Part shown: piece by piece, positions 17,682 to 25,967 of the stretch
How the letters are laid out: every line of letters starts with the position of its first letter
Position numbering within the stretch: the first letter of the stretch is position 1
Assembly (NCBI GenBank): GCA_905479265.1
Contig: CAJQLX010000009.1
Span: 64,564-113,810, forward strand
DNA length: 49,247 nucleotides
DNA from: an uncultured Alphaproteobacteria bacterium
GTDB taxonomy: Bacteria; Pseudomonadota; Alphaproteobacteria; UBA7985
Reading direction: 5' to 3'
The notes under the pieces: model-generated
Told to the model about the DNA's origin: nothing
The model's database searches: none
What the model saw: the letters and a program-made list of their open reading frames with translations, nothing else
Translations under genes and position numbers: made by a program

Positions 17682-18161
17682 ATGTTTATACGACTCGCAA
17701 TGGCATTATGCACCGCAACGGCCCTGTCGGCCTGTGGTAACGTCGATTACGGCCTGAAAAATACCAATCACCAGATCATCAAAGATCGCGTCGTCTGTCG
17801 GGGCGATAAGTACCCCACCGGCTTTCAGGCGGGTCATGTTGATCGCGCGACGCTTGAAGTGCTTAAAATGAAGTGTGACCTTCAGAAAGGGCACGGTAGT
17901 TATCCAATCGAAATCGTCATCTCGCACGACCCCAACATCCAGCCGTTCGAATACCGTGACGACTATAATGACGAAACCGGCGCGCTGCAGCATCAGATCT
18001 ACGGTGTCTTCTGCCCAACCACTTGGGACTATAAAGTGAAGATCGACGGCCACGAAGTGGGCGGCAATACGCGGACGATTGGGGAGTGCAAATACAAGCA
18101 CCTTGGCAGCCGGGAAATCAGTGACAAACACCACAACGGCAAGCCCGTAAATCCGTTCTAA
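17682..18161 (+). CDS. Small lipoprotein of unknown function
   Basis: 159 residues from ATG 17682, with GGGG seven bases upstream. The signal peptide ends in the lipobox LSAC, with cysteine 18 as the acylated residue. The mature part is hydrophilic, with His, Asp and Tyr in clusters (HQIIKDRVVCRGDKYP, DPNIQPFEYRDDYNDETG) and three more cysteines. No family was recognised. It is divergent from porin 1 and closed by its own terminator, so it appears monocistronic. Confidence 0.65.
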   Translation: MFIRLAMALCTATALSACGNVDYGLKNTNHQIIKDRVVCRGDKYPTGFQAGHVDRATLEVLKMKCDLQKGHGSYPIEIVISHDPNIQPFEYRDDYNDETGALQHQIYGVFCPTTWDYKVKIDGHEVGGNTRTIGECKYKHLGSREISDKHHNGKPVNPF

Positions 18162-18183
18162 GAACCCGTCTTTTTGAGAGAAG

Positions 18184-18208
18184 CGCTCGACCGCAAACGA
18201 GCGTTTTT
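18184..18208 (+). terminator. Terminator after the small lipoprotein
   Basis: CGCTCG (18184-18189) pairs with CGAGCG (18198-18203) around an eight-base loop and is followed by TTTTT. Confidence 0.82.
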
Positions 18209-18222
18209 CACGTCCATTTCAT

Positions 18223-18334
18223 GGCGAAAATGAGCAACATGGCCATTTTCGCCTAAGCGTAGGGCGCAAAGATTCCGAAACGGCAGACGGGAATTCCGAT
18301 TCGCTCGAGCGAACTACTATATTAATCCAATATA
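18223..18334. promoter_or_regulatory. Cluster of four perfect palindromes
   Basis: GGCGAAAATG / CATTTTCGCC (18223-18232 and 18244-18253, 11-base loop); GGAATTCC (18290-18297); TTCGCTCGAGCGAA (18300-18313); and TATATT-AATCC-AATATA (18318-18334). The last three lie within 45 bases and could be stacked operator sites over the promoter of the secreted peptide. The first could also act as an RNA hairpin, though no T-run follows it. Confidence 0.5.
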
Positions 18335-18376
18335 TTCGTCTTTTTTCGGTACAAGTGTTACCCATTTGCCGAAGGG

Positions 18377-18433
18377 TTTAGGGTTAAGCGCCCTAAATTG
18401 TTATTTTGCCTCGATTTTGGCAAACTTCGAGGC
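18377..18433 (+). promoter_or_regulatory. Two hairpins in the leader of the secreted peptide gene
   Basis: TTTAGGG / CCCTAAA (18377-18383 with 18391-18397) and GCCTCGA / TCGAGGC (18408-18414 with 18427-18433), both with seven perfect pairs. They lie 135-190 bases before the start codon, so the peptide mRNA would carry a long structured 5' leader. It matches no riboswitch class known to me. Confidence 0.45.
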
Positions 18434-18567
18434 GATGTGAGAGTGTACTGTTGCATGAACTCCAAGGGTTTGATCGCCACTGGATCAAAAATCCAAAATT
18501 TCTTGAGATCGCGGATTTTATGGTGTTATGGAGCACTACCGTTAAACTAAAAATGGGATCGGAAAAT

Positions 18568-18750
18568 ATGAAAACACTTATTGGCTCTGTTGTAGCCCTC
18601 TTCGCTTTCGCTGCAGTTGCTAACGCTTGCAACGTTATTACCTCTAACGGCAAAGCTGTTCGCTCTGCAATGGGTTGCGTTCTGACGTCTGACGGCGTGA
18701 ACAACCTCGCTGAGTGCGAAGTTATGGCTGAAGGCCCAGGCAAGGGCTAA
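18568..18750 (+). CDS. Secreted 60-residue cysteine-containing peptide
   Basis: 60 residues from ATG 18568, with GGATCGGA about five bases upstream. A signal peptide (MKTLIGSVVALFAFAAVANA) would be cut after residue 20, leaving a 40-residue mature peptide that begins with cysteine and has C21, C37 and C50. VANAC is not a good lipobox, because Asn and Ala occupy the key positions, so secretion without acylation is more likely. The tail is EGPGKG. No family was recognised. Codon use and the strong terminator just downstream support a real gene. Confidence 0.72.
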   Translation: MKTLIGSVVALFAFAAVANACNVITSNGKAVRSAMGCVLTSDGVNNLAECEVMAEGPGKG

Positions 18751-18786
18751 GTTCTAGAAATCTTGTCTGCAGACAAAATTTCAAAA

Positions 18787-18822
18787 AAAACGGGGATGCG
18801 GCGCAAGCCACATCCCCGTTTT
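18787..18822. terminator. Bidirectional terminator between the secreted peptide and secA
   Basis: AAAACGGGGATG (18787-18798) pairs perfectly with CATCCCCGTTTT (18811-18822), with an inner GGC/GCC extension. A-runs and T-runs flank both sides, serving the convergent genes. Confidence 0.92.
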
Positions 18823-18843
18823 GCTTTCCAGGCTCTCTGCCAA

Positions 18844-21585
18844 TCAGCCGGCTGACGATGCCGCCGTCACTGAACCATGGCAATGCTTGAATTTCTTCCC
18901 TGAACCACAGGGACACGGATCGTTCCGCTTTGTGGTCTTCATCTGCGCTTCTGTCAGCTGGCCAGCGGGGGGCGACGCAGGGGCGGCACCTTGCTGCTGA
19001 GCCTGTGCCTGTGCCTGTGCCTGTGCCTGAGCTTGGGCTTGGGCCTGAGCTTGCGCCTGCTGCTGTTGCTGCTCTGGAGAACGCACTTCAAGGTTCGCCA
19101 GCACCACCACGACCGAATTGCGGTAGCGTTCCAGCATTCCATCAAACATCTCAAAACCATCACGGCGGTATTCCGCCAAGGGGTCGCGCTGACCAAAGGC
19201 GCGCAATGACACCCCTTCACGCAAGCGCATCATGTTCTGGATGTGCTCCCGCCACAGCTGATCGAGAACGCGCAGGGTGATTTGCCGCTCTGCCGCCCGC
19301 ATGGTGTCCGGACCGATTTGTGCCGCCTTTGCCGCCATATGCTTGTCAAAGGCTTCCAGTGTCCGGTCGATGATCACTTCGTCATCAACGCCATCTTCCG
19401 CCGCCCATTTTTGGATCGGCAAGCCAGCGGGAACAAACGCCGCTGAAGCGCTCTCCAGACCTTCCAAGTCCCATTGCGCCGGATAGGATGACGGCGGGAT
19501 ATAGCGGCCAACCAAGTCCTCGGTTGCCTTCTCCCGCATATCTTCGAGCTTTTCGGTCAGGTCTTCTTCGTCCAGAACCTCGTCCCGCAACTCAGAATAA
19601 GCCTGTCGCTGATCGTTCAGAACATCATCGTAGCGGATCAGCTGCTTTCGAATGTCGAAGTTATAGCCCTCGCGCCGTTCCTGCGCCTTGGCGATGGCAT
19701 TCGTGATCCACTGGTGCTCGATCGCCTCGTCATCACCAATGCCGAAGCGCTTGAGCCACGTATCCAGACCCTGGCCAAAAATCCGCATCAGATCGTCTTC
19801 GAGCGACACGTAGAAGCGTGACTTACCCGGATCGCCCTGACGCCCAGAACGACCCCGCAACTGGTTATCAACCCGGCGCGACTCCCCGCGCTCGGTTCCC
19901 AAGACGTAAAGCCCGCCAGCATCGACCACACGCTGCCGCGCCTGAGCGATTTCAGCTTTCAGCTGATCGGCAATCTTTTGATGTTCAGCCGGATCCCGGA
20001 TCCCCTTGATCGCTTCGGTGTAGGCGAAGTCATAATTACCGCCCAACTGGATGTCTGTGCCTCGGCCAGCCATCGACGTGGCAATGGTAATAGCGCCCGG
20101 TGCGCCCGCTTGGGCAATGGTGAGGGCTTCGCGTTCGTGCTGCCGTGCGGAGAGGACTTGGTGCTCAATACCAGCCTCTTTAAGCACGGCGGAATACATT
20201 TCCGAGCTTTCAACCGTTGGCGTCCCCAGCAAGACGGGTTGGTCCTTGGCGTGTGCTTCTTTGATGTCCTCAACGATTGCCAGAACCTTTTGGTCCGCAA
20301 ATCGATAGATGACGTCTTCCTTGTCTTCACGGATCATCGGCTGGTTGGTTGGAACCGCCGTCACGTACATGTTGTAAATGGCCTCGAATTCCGCAGCCTC
20401 GGTCAGCGCGGTTCCCGTCATGCCCGCAATCTTGCCGTACTGCCGGAAAAAGTTCTGGTAGGTGATTGTCGCGATCGTGGTGGATTCAGGCTTGATGGTC
20501 AGGCCTTCTTTCGCTTCCAGCGCCTGATGCGCGCCGTCGCCCATCCGGCGGCCCGGCTGCGCGCGACCTGTCAGCTCGTTAATCAGCACGATTTCGCCGC
20601 CCTGCACCATGTAGTGCTGGTCTTTGAAGAACAGGCGATGAGCGCGGAGCGACGCCATGATGTTGTGCAGCAGGCCAACGTTCTCGGGCTGGTAGAGTCC
20701 GCTGTCTTCGCCCAAAAGCCCGCGACGGCGCAGGATGATTTCCAGCTCTGGCACGCCTTCCTCAGAAAGCTGAATGTTCCGTGTCTTTTCGTCCACCGTA
20801 TAGGCTTCTTCGGACAGCTCCTGCGCGATGATGTCCGTGGCGCGGAAGACGTTCGACACGTCAACCGCCGGACCAGACATGACCAAAGGCGTCCGCGCTT
20901 CGTCGATCAGGACAGAGTCAGCCTCATCAACAATCACGAAATTGAACCCGCGCTGCACCATTTCTGCGCGCGTCGGCTTCATCTGATCCCGCAGATGGTC
21001 AAACCCGACCTCGGCTGCCAAAGAATAAGTAACGTCCGCGCCATAGCCGCGACGCTTGGCGTTATCGACTTCGCCCGGGGTTAAAACGCCCCGGTCCAAA
21101 CCCATGCCCGCCGTCACATACCCTGTGCTGAGACCCAAAGCCTTGTACAGCTTGCCCATGTCTGCGGAATCGCGCTGTACGAGGTATTCGTTCACCGTGA
21201 TGATATGAACGCCTTTACCGGCCAAGGCGTTCAGGTACGCAGCGGCGGTTGCGGTCAGCGTTTTACCTTCACCGGTTTTCATCTCCGCCACACGACCTTC
21301 GTGCAGAACCATGGCGCCCATCAGCTGCACGTCGAACATCCGAAGGTTCAGCGCCCGCTTGCCCGCTTCTCGCGCCGCAGCAAAAGCCTCAACCAACAAG
21401 TCATCCAGCGTTTCGCCCTCGGCCAATCTTGCTTTGAATGCAGCGGTCTTGTCCTTGAGCGCGCTATCGCTCAGCGCCTCGTACTCAGCCTCAAGGGCAT
21501 TGATGGCCTCAACCTTCGACTGAAGGCCGCGCAAGTACTTGGCATTAGCATTGCCGAAGACAGCTTTTGCGAAGCGCTGAAGCAT
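18844..21585 (-). CDS. secA: Preprotein translocase ATPase SecA
   Basis: 913 residues; drives Sec-dependent export through SecYEG. Walker A is TGEGKT around residue 104-109, the DEAD-type motif is VDEADSVLIDEARTPL, and the helicase motif VI region reads GRSGRQGDPG. The C-terminal zinc motif CPCGSGKKFKHCH for SecB or lipid contact is intact. Just before it is an unusual Gln-Ala dipeptide repeat linker. It follows purH by 92 bases on the same strand and ends at a bidirectional terminator. Confidence 0.97.
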   Translation of the reverse strand: MLQRFAKAVFGNANAKYLRGLQSKVEAINALEAEYEALSDSALKDKTAAFKARLAEGETLDDLLVEAFAAAREAGKRALNLRMFDVQLMGAMVLHEGRVAEMKTGEGKTLTATAAAYLNALAGKGVHIITVNEYLVQRDSADMGKLYKALGLSTGYVTAGMGLDRGVLTPGEVDNAKRRGYGADVTYSLAAEVGFDHLRDQMKPTRAEMVQRGFNFVIVDEADSVLIDEARTPLVMSGPAVDVSNVFRATDIIAQELSEEAYTVDEKTRNIQLSEEGVPELEIILRRRGLLGEDSGLYQPENVGLLHNIMASLRAHRLFFKDQHYMVQGGEIVLINELTGRAQPGRRMGDGAHQALEAKEGLTIKPESTTIATITYQNFFRQYGKIAGMTGTALTEAAEFEAIYNMYVTAVPTNQPMIREDKEDVIYRFADQKVLAIVEDIKEAHAKDQPVLLGTPTVESSEMYSAVLKEAGIEHQVLSARQHEREALTIAQAGAPGAITIATSMAGRGTDIQLGGNYDFAYTEAIKGIRDPAEHQKIADQLKAEIAQARQRVVDAGGLYVLGTERGESRRVDNQLRGRSGRQGDPGKSRFYVSLEDDLMRIFGQGLDTWLKRFGIGDDEAIEHQWITNAIAKAQERREGYNFDIRKQLIRYDDVLNDQRQAYSELRDEVLDEEDLTEKLEDMREKATEDLVGRYIPPSSYPAQWDLEGLESASAAFVPAGLPIQKWAAEDGVDDEVIIDRTLEAFDKHMAAKAAQIGPDTMRAAERQITLRVLDQLWREHIQNMMRLREGVSLRAFGQRDPLAEYRRDGFEMFDGMLERYRNSVVVVLANLEVRSPEQQQQQAQAQAQAQAQAQAQAQAQAQQQGAAPASPPAGQLTEAQMKTTKRNDPCPCGSGKKFKHCHGSVTAASSAG
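18991..19074 (-). repeat. Hexanucleotide repeat coding the Gln-Ala linker of SecA
   Basis: About 84 bases of tandem GCCTGN-type hexamers (plus-strand reading) encode a stretch of roughly ten Gln-Ala units bounded by poly-Gln. Part of it is an almost perfect GCCTGT array at 19001-19026; the rest has synonymous changes. It lies in the flexible linker before the zinc motif, where length changes should be tolerated. Confidence 0.85.
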
Positions 21586-21677
21586 GATGTCTGTCGTCCC
21601 AAAGAAATGTTTACGTGTTTAACTGGCTGTAGGTAGGCGTTGACGGCATCAAAGTCCATGACCCAGTGCAGTTTGAA

Positions 21678-23228
21678 TCAATGCCGGAAGTGCCTGGTCC
21701 CCGTGAAGACCATAGATAGGCCCGCCGAATCCGCAGCGCCAATCACTTCGTCATCCCGCATGGAACCACCGGGTTGAACCACAGCGCTCACCCCTGCATC
21801 GATCAGCGCTTGGATGCCATCGGCAAAGGGGAAAAACGCATCAGAGGCTGCGACAGCGCCAGTGACGTCCAGCCCCGCTTCGCCGGCTTTCTTGATCGCC
21901 AGATGCGCGGCATCAACGCGGCTCATTTGCCCGGCACCAATGCCAAGCGTCGCCCCACCCGCGACCAGCACGATCGTGTTGGACTTCACGTGCTTGGCGA
22001 CCCGCTGCGCGAAGGCGAGGTTGTTCAGCGTCGTTTGGTCAGGCTGGTTCGCGGTAACCGCCTTGAAGGCTTCAACCGATGCCTGCTCATCATCGCGGGA
22101 TTGAACCAGCAATCCGCCGGCGATTGACTTGACCGTCAGCCCCTTGGCGCTTGGGTCCGGCATATCGCCCGTCAGCACCAATCGCAGGTTCGGTTTTTGC
22201 GCAAAAACGGCCCGCGCGGCATCGTCCGCGCCGGGGGCAATCACCACTTCCGTGAAAATTTCCGTAATCGCAGCAGCGACCGACCCATCGAGCACGCGGT
22301 TACACGCAACAATCCCGCCAAAGGCTGAGGTCTCATCGCACGCCAAAGCCCGGCGATACGCACCATAGAGATCATCGCCCAAAGCAACGCCGCAGGGGTT
22401 GGCGTGCTTGATGATTGCGACGGCAGGATCGTCAAACTCCGACACCAACTCAAAAGCAGCATCGGCGTCATTGAGGTTGTTATAAGACAGCGGCTTGCCC
22501 TGCAGCAGCTCGCCGGTTGCGATGCCCGGGCGCTGGTCAGCGGTCAGGTAGAGAGCAGCGCTCTGATGCGGGTTTTCGCCGTAGCGCAGTTCCAGCGCCT
22601 TCGCACCGGCAAAGCTCAGCTCTTCGGCAAAGGCCGCTTCGCCGTCAAGCGCCTGCAGCCACCGACTGATCTGGGCGTCATAGCGCGCCGTATGGGCAAA
22701 GGCTTTCGCCGCGAACCCGCGACGGGTATCGGCGTCCAACCCATCCGCTTCGATCAGCGCAATCACGCGGTCATAGTCGCTCGGATCAACAACCGGCAGC
22801 ACAGAGGCATGGTTTTTCGCACAAGCACGGACCATGGCCGGACCGCCAATGTCGATGTTTTCGATGCACGTCGCAAAGTCTGCGCCGCCCGCCAGTGTCG
22901 AGGCAAAGGGGTAGAGGTTCACCACCAGCACGCCGAAGGGCTCGATTTCCTGCTCGCCCAACGTCTGCATGTGCGCCGGGTTCGCCTGATCAGCCAACAG
23001 GCCGCCGTGGACCTTGGGGTGCAGCGTCTTGACCCGCCCCCCCATGATTTCAGGAAAGCCGGTCACGTCAGCGACTTTTGTGACGGCCAAACCTTCGTCC
23101 GCCAACAGCGACGCCGTCCCCCCCGTGGAAACCAGCTCAAAACCCATTTGGGCGAGCGATCGGGCAAAAGGGACGAGGCCGGCTTTGTCAGAAACAGAAA
23201 GAAGGGCGCGCTTGTGTGGTGTGGTCAC
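21678..23228 (-). CDS. purH: Bifunctional AICAR transformylase/IMP cyclohydrolase
   Basis: 516 residues; carries out the last two steps of IMP synthesis. The N-terminal cyclohydrolase (MGS-like) domain opens with [13 protein letters not shown] and has the phosphate loop STGGTASLL. The C-terminal transformylase domain carries the catalytic Lys-His in [11 protein letters not shown] and the late motif [13 protein letters not shown]. Length is typical. It follows rsmB after 45 bases and probably shares its transcript. Confidence 0.96.
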   Translation of the reverse strand: MTTPHKRALLSVSDKAGLVPFARSLAQMGFELVSTGGTASLLADEGLAVTKVADVTGFPEIMGGRVKTLHPKVHGGLLADQANPAHMQTLGEQEIEPFGVLVVNLYPFASTLAGGADFATCIENIDIGGPAMVRACAKNHASVLPVVDPSDYDRVIALIEADGLDADTRRGFAAKAFAHTARYDAQISRWLQALDGEAAFAEELSFAGAKALELRYGENPHQSAALYLTADQRPGIATGELLQGKPLSYNNLNDADAAFELVSEFDDPAVAIIKHANPCGVALGDDLYGAYRRALACDETSAFGGIVACNRVLDGSVAAAITEIFTEVVIAPGADDAARAVFAQKPNLRLVLTGDMPDPSAKGLTVKSIAGGLLVQSRDDEQASVEAFKAVTANQPDQTTLNNLAFAQRVAKHVKSNTIVLVAGGATLGIGAGQMSRVDAAHLAIKKAGEAGLDVTGAVAASDAFFPFADGIQALIDAGVSAVVQPGGSMRDDEVIGAADSAGLSMVFTGTRHFRH

Positions 23229-23273
23229 GTGTCGTTATCCAAAGAGTCATTCAGTTGCGCCCCTTAATGACAC

Positions 23274-24593
23274 TTAGGCGACTTTGAATCGAGCCGCGAA
23301 AAATCCGTCCACGCCCCCGCTCTCTGCATAGTAGCTGGGGAGGATGCGCATCGTGCCGTCTTCGTTCAACGCTTCGGGGATGGCCTCAAGGTCGGCTGCA
23401 ACGAAGGGGTCAAGGCTAACGTTGTCCCGCCGCGCGAGAAGGGCTGCGGCCTGGGCCTCGCCTTCTTCTTGCTCCAGCGAGCATACGATGTAGAGCAACG
23501 TGCCGCCCGGCTTCACCAGCTCGACCGCTTTATCCAACATTTTTGCCTGGCTCCGAGCGTGCTCCAACAGCGTTGTTGGTGACCGCAGCCACGGCGCTTC
23601 TGGGTTTTTACGAAAGGTGCCAGAGGCACTGCAGGGGGCATCAAGAACGACCAGATCCACCGGCTTGTGGCTGTACTTCAAGACATCAATCTTCTTGACC
23701 GCTGCTTTAAGGCCCGTGCGCTCAAGGTTCTGATTGACCCGCTCAAGCCGATGGCCGCTGTTATCGACGGAGACGACATCCGCCCCGGCGTGCGCCAATT
23801 GCAGTGTTTTACCGCCGGGCGCAGAGCAAAGGTCGATGGCCGTCTTGCCGGTCAACTCGCCCAAGGCCGCGATGGGAAGGTGCGCGCCCAAATCCTGCAC
23901 CCACCATTTGCCCGCTTGCCCAATGTCGCTGTCTTGAAACGCGGGAAAGCCGTCTGTGAAGCGAAATTGACCCGTGGGCAAAGCCTGCGCGTCCGAGGGT
24001 GGTGCCGTCGGCGCGCTGACCAGGCACACATCAACCGGCGCCTCTTGCCGTGCCAGAACGTCAAAGCGAGCGACATTGTCCTCACCCCATTGCTTGCGCC
24101 ACCGATCCGCCAACCAATGCGGAAGCGCTGGCTGCTGCGAGAGGATCTCCATAAAGCTCTCCCGCTCCCGATCTGCACGACGCAAAACGGCATTGACCAT
24201 GCCCCGGTAGCGCTGTGTAGACCGCGTGCCGAGCAGGTTCACTGTCGAAGAGACCGCCGCATGGGGCGGCGTTTCCAACAGCAAAAGGTCGGTAAAGCCC
24301 AACCGGATCACGGCCTGAATAAACGGCGGAACGCCCGTCCGGCCCTTGTCCAAAACTTCGGTCATCAGGTGCAACAAAGGCCCATGATGGCGCATTGCCG
24401 TGCGAACCAAGCGCCACGCAAAGCCACGGTCGCGCGGTGAAAGTCCTTTGGCTTGCCGGTTAAAAGCCTCGTCCAAAGACAACCCTTCTGCTGGCACAGC
24501 TTCAAGCGTGCGGGCTGCCGCCAGACGGGCATAATCGACCCGGCTGGCCTGTGGGGGACGTGCGCCCTTTTGGGGTCTTTTACCTTGCGCCAA
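23274..24593 (-). CDS. rsmB: 16S rRNA m5C methyltransferase RsmB
   Basis: 439 residues. The N-terminal half is a NusB-like RNA-binding domain (ARTLEAVPAEGLSLDEAF to RTAMRHHGPLLHLM), the C-terminal half a SAM-dependent NOP2/Sun domain. Visible motifs: SAM loop CSAPGGKT, catalytic region DAPCSASGTFRKNPE and the second conserved cysteine in YIVCSLEQEEGE. Modifies C967 in E. coli numbering. It starts only 19 bases from the divergent SDHAF4 gene and leads into purH. Confidence 0.94.
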   Translation of the reverse strand: MAQGKRPQKGARPPQASRVDYARLAAARTLEAVPAEGLSLDEAFNRQAKGLSPRDRGFAWRLVRTAMRHHGPLLHLMTEVLDKGRTGVPPFIQAVIRLGFTDLLLLETPPHAAVSSTVNLLGTRSTQRYRGMVNAVLRRADRERESFMEILSQQPALPHWLADRWRKQWGEDNVARFDVLARQEAPVDVCLVSAPTAPPSDAQALPTGQFRFTDGFPAFQDSDIGQAGKWWVQDLGAHLPIAALGELTGKTAIDLCSAPGGKTLQLAHAGADVVSVDNSGHRLERVNQNLERTGLKAAVKKIDVLKYSHKPVDLVVLDAPCSASGTFRKNPEAPWLRSPTTLLEHARSQAKMLDKAVELVKPGGTLLYIVCSLEQEEGEAQAAALLARRDNVSLDPFVAADLEAIPEALNEDGTMRILPSYYAESGGVDGFFAARFKVA

Positions 24594-24612
24594 GAAACAC
24601 TACTTTCACTCT

Positions 24613-24825
24613 ATGAGTTCAAAATTCAAAAAATCAGCGGTTCAGACCGCATCAATCCCGCAACCCGCCGCGCCCTTATCGGGTGATACGGGCGACATGC
24701 GGCCCGTCCATGAAGTGTTTAAAGGCCTCGCCGCAGCACGCCAACCCGAAGATGGCGGACCTGATGGGCAGGAGCCAACGACATTTGGCGATTGGCAATA
24801 CAAAGGCCGCTGCATCGATTTTTAG
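24613..24825 (+). CDS. SDHAF4/DUF1674 family protein
   Basis: 70 residues. The conserved C-terminus is GGPDGQEPTTFGDWQYKGRCIDF, the hallmark of succinate dehydrogenase assembly factor 4 (DUF1674), which helps flavinylated SdhA before complex II assembly. The N-terminal half is poorly conserved and Pro/Ala-rich. Adjacency to rsmB is common for this family in alphaproteobacteria. The ATG at 24613 is preceded by only 19 bases before the divergent rsmB start, so promoter elements must overlap rsmB coding DNA. Confidence 0.88.
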   Translation: MSSKFKKSAVQTASIPQPAAPLSGDTGDMRPVHEVFKGLAAARQPEDGGPDGQEPTTFGDWQYKGRCIDF

Positions 24826-24828
24826 GCT

Positions 24829-24873
24829 TTCGCTGCACCCGCACCGGTTATGCCTTCGCTGCACCCGCACCGG
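24829..24873. repeat. 26-base tandem duplication at the tsaD stop
   Basis: The 19-base unit TTCGCTGCACCCGCACCGG occurs at 24829-24847 and 24855-24873, a 26-base period. On the minus strand each copy encodes GAGAAKA plus a TAA stop, so the tsaD terminus is preserved and the extra copy lies beyond the stop, up against the SDHAF4 stop. Confidence 0.9.
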
Positions 24874-25909
24874 ATGACTTAGGCGCGTCAGGGTCCAAAG
24901 GCCAGCGCGGACGCGGTGCGACATCCAGCTGCGCAAACCATGCCTCGGGCTGACCCAGCGCCAATCGCTCCGCACCCGCCCACGCGATCATTGCGCCGTT
25001 GTCCGTGCAAAGCGACAGCGGCGGCACCACAACTTTCAAGCCCAATTCCTCGCCAAGACCCAGCAGCTCAGCGCTCAATACTTGATTGGCAGCCACACCG
25101 CCGGCAACCACCAACGCGCTCAGAGGGTCATCAATGCTCTGCGCTGCACGGCGGGTTCGATCAATCAGCGACTGAAACGCGACCCGTTGGAAGCTGGCGG
25201 CGATGTCTTCTGGACGATGGCCCTGATCCCCCTCGATGGCCCGTCGAACGGCTGTCTTTAACCCTGAAAAAGAAAAATCCGTGCCGGGGCGCCCTTTGAA
25301 CGGGATTGGCAGGGGAACGGCTCGGTCATCTCCGCGCCGCGCCAAACCCTCGACCGCTGGACCTCCCGGCATCTCCAGCCCCATCATCTTTGCGGTTTTG
25401 TCAAAGGCCTCGCCAATCGCATCGTCGATGGTTGTCCCGATGCGCTGGTAATCACCCACGCCGCGCACCAACACCGTCTGGCAGTGGCCCCCACTGACCA
25501 GCAGCAGCAGAAATGGGAAAGGAACATCGTCAACCAAGCGCGGGGTCAGTGCATGTCCTTCAAGATGGTTAATGGCCAAAAACGGCTTTTCAGCGCCCAA
25601 GGCCAGCGCCTTGGCGTAACTGGCCCCGACGATCACGCCACCGATCAAACCCGGCCCGGTTGTCGCAGAAATCCCGTCCAGATCCGCAATCGAGACCCCG
25701 GCTTCGGCCAATGCTTGATCAACAACGGGATCGATTTTCTCGACATGGGCCCGCGCCGCGACTTCAGGCACAACGCCACCGTACTTGCGCACGGCGTCCC
25801 ATTGGCTGAAAACAACATTGGACAAAATGCGTTTTCCAACCGGGCGCGCCGCGTCCACAACGGCCGCAGCGGTTTCATCACAAGAAGACTCGATGCCTAG
25901 AACCAACAT
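24848..25909 (-). CDS. tsaD: tRNA threonylcarbamoyladenosine transferase TsaD
   Basis: 353 residues from ATG 25909, giving the standard start MLVLGIESSCDETAAAVVD. It transfers the threonylcarbamoyl group to A37 of ANN-decoding tRNAs together with TsaB and TsaE. The metal-binding HLEGH motif is in INHLEGHALT, and the ASKH-fold ATPase motifs LLLVSGGHCQ and VVAGGVAANQ are present. A longer in-frame start at 25957 would overlap the divergent gene's likely start. The C-terminal tail is Gly/Ala-rich, encoded by a tandem duplication. Confidence 0.94.
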   Translation of the reverse strand: MLVLGIESSCDETAAAVVDAARPVGKRILSNVVFSQWDAVRKYGGVVPEVAARAHVEKIDPVVDQALAEAGVSIADLDGISATTGPGLIGGVIVGASYAKALALGAEKPFLAINHLEGHALTPRLVDDVPFPFLLLLVSGGHCQTVLVRGVGDYQRIGTTIDDAIGEAFDKTAKMMGLEMPGGPAVEGLARRGDDRAVPLPIPFKGRPGTDFSFSGLKTAVRRAIEGDQGHRPEDIAASFQRVAFQSLIDRTRRAAQSIDDPLSALVVAGGVAANQVLSAELLGLGEELGLKVVVPPLSLCTDNGAMIAWAGAERLALGQPEAWFAQLDVAPRPRWPLDPDAPKSSGAGAAKA

Positions 25910-25967
25910 AAGCCCTGCTTGGCGCAACCACCCAAGCGCCGTCAACCGTGCAAGCACAGCGCGGCCA

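Larger units (their letters stand above)
18162..18567. other. 406-base intergenic region rich in palindromes
   Basis: It contains, left to right: the lipoprotein terminator (18184-18208), four palindromic elements (18223-18334), two leader hairpins (18377-18433) and the ribosome site for the secreted 60-residue peptide. An open frame from 18406 runs into the peptide gene but has no ribosome site. Nothing else gene-like was seen. Confidence 0.6.

Noticed and set aside
18568-18750. Lipoprotein reading of the 60-residue peptide
   Set aside because: VANAC does not fit the lipobox; plain signal-peptidase I cleavage is more likely.
19978-21084. Plus-strand open frame opposite secA (368 codons)
   Set aside because: Antisense shadow of a highly conserved gene, without a family match.
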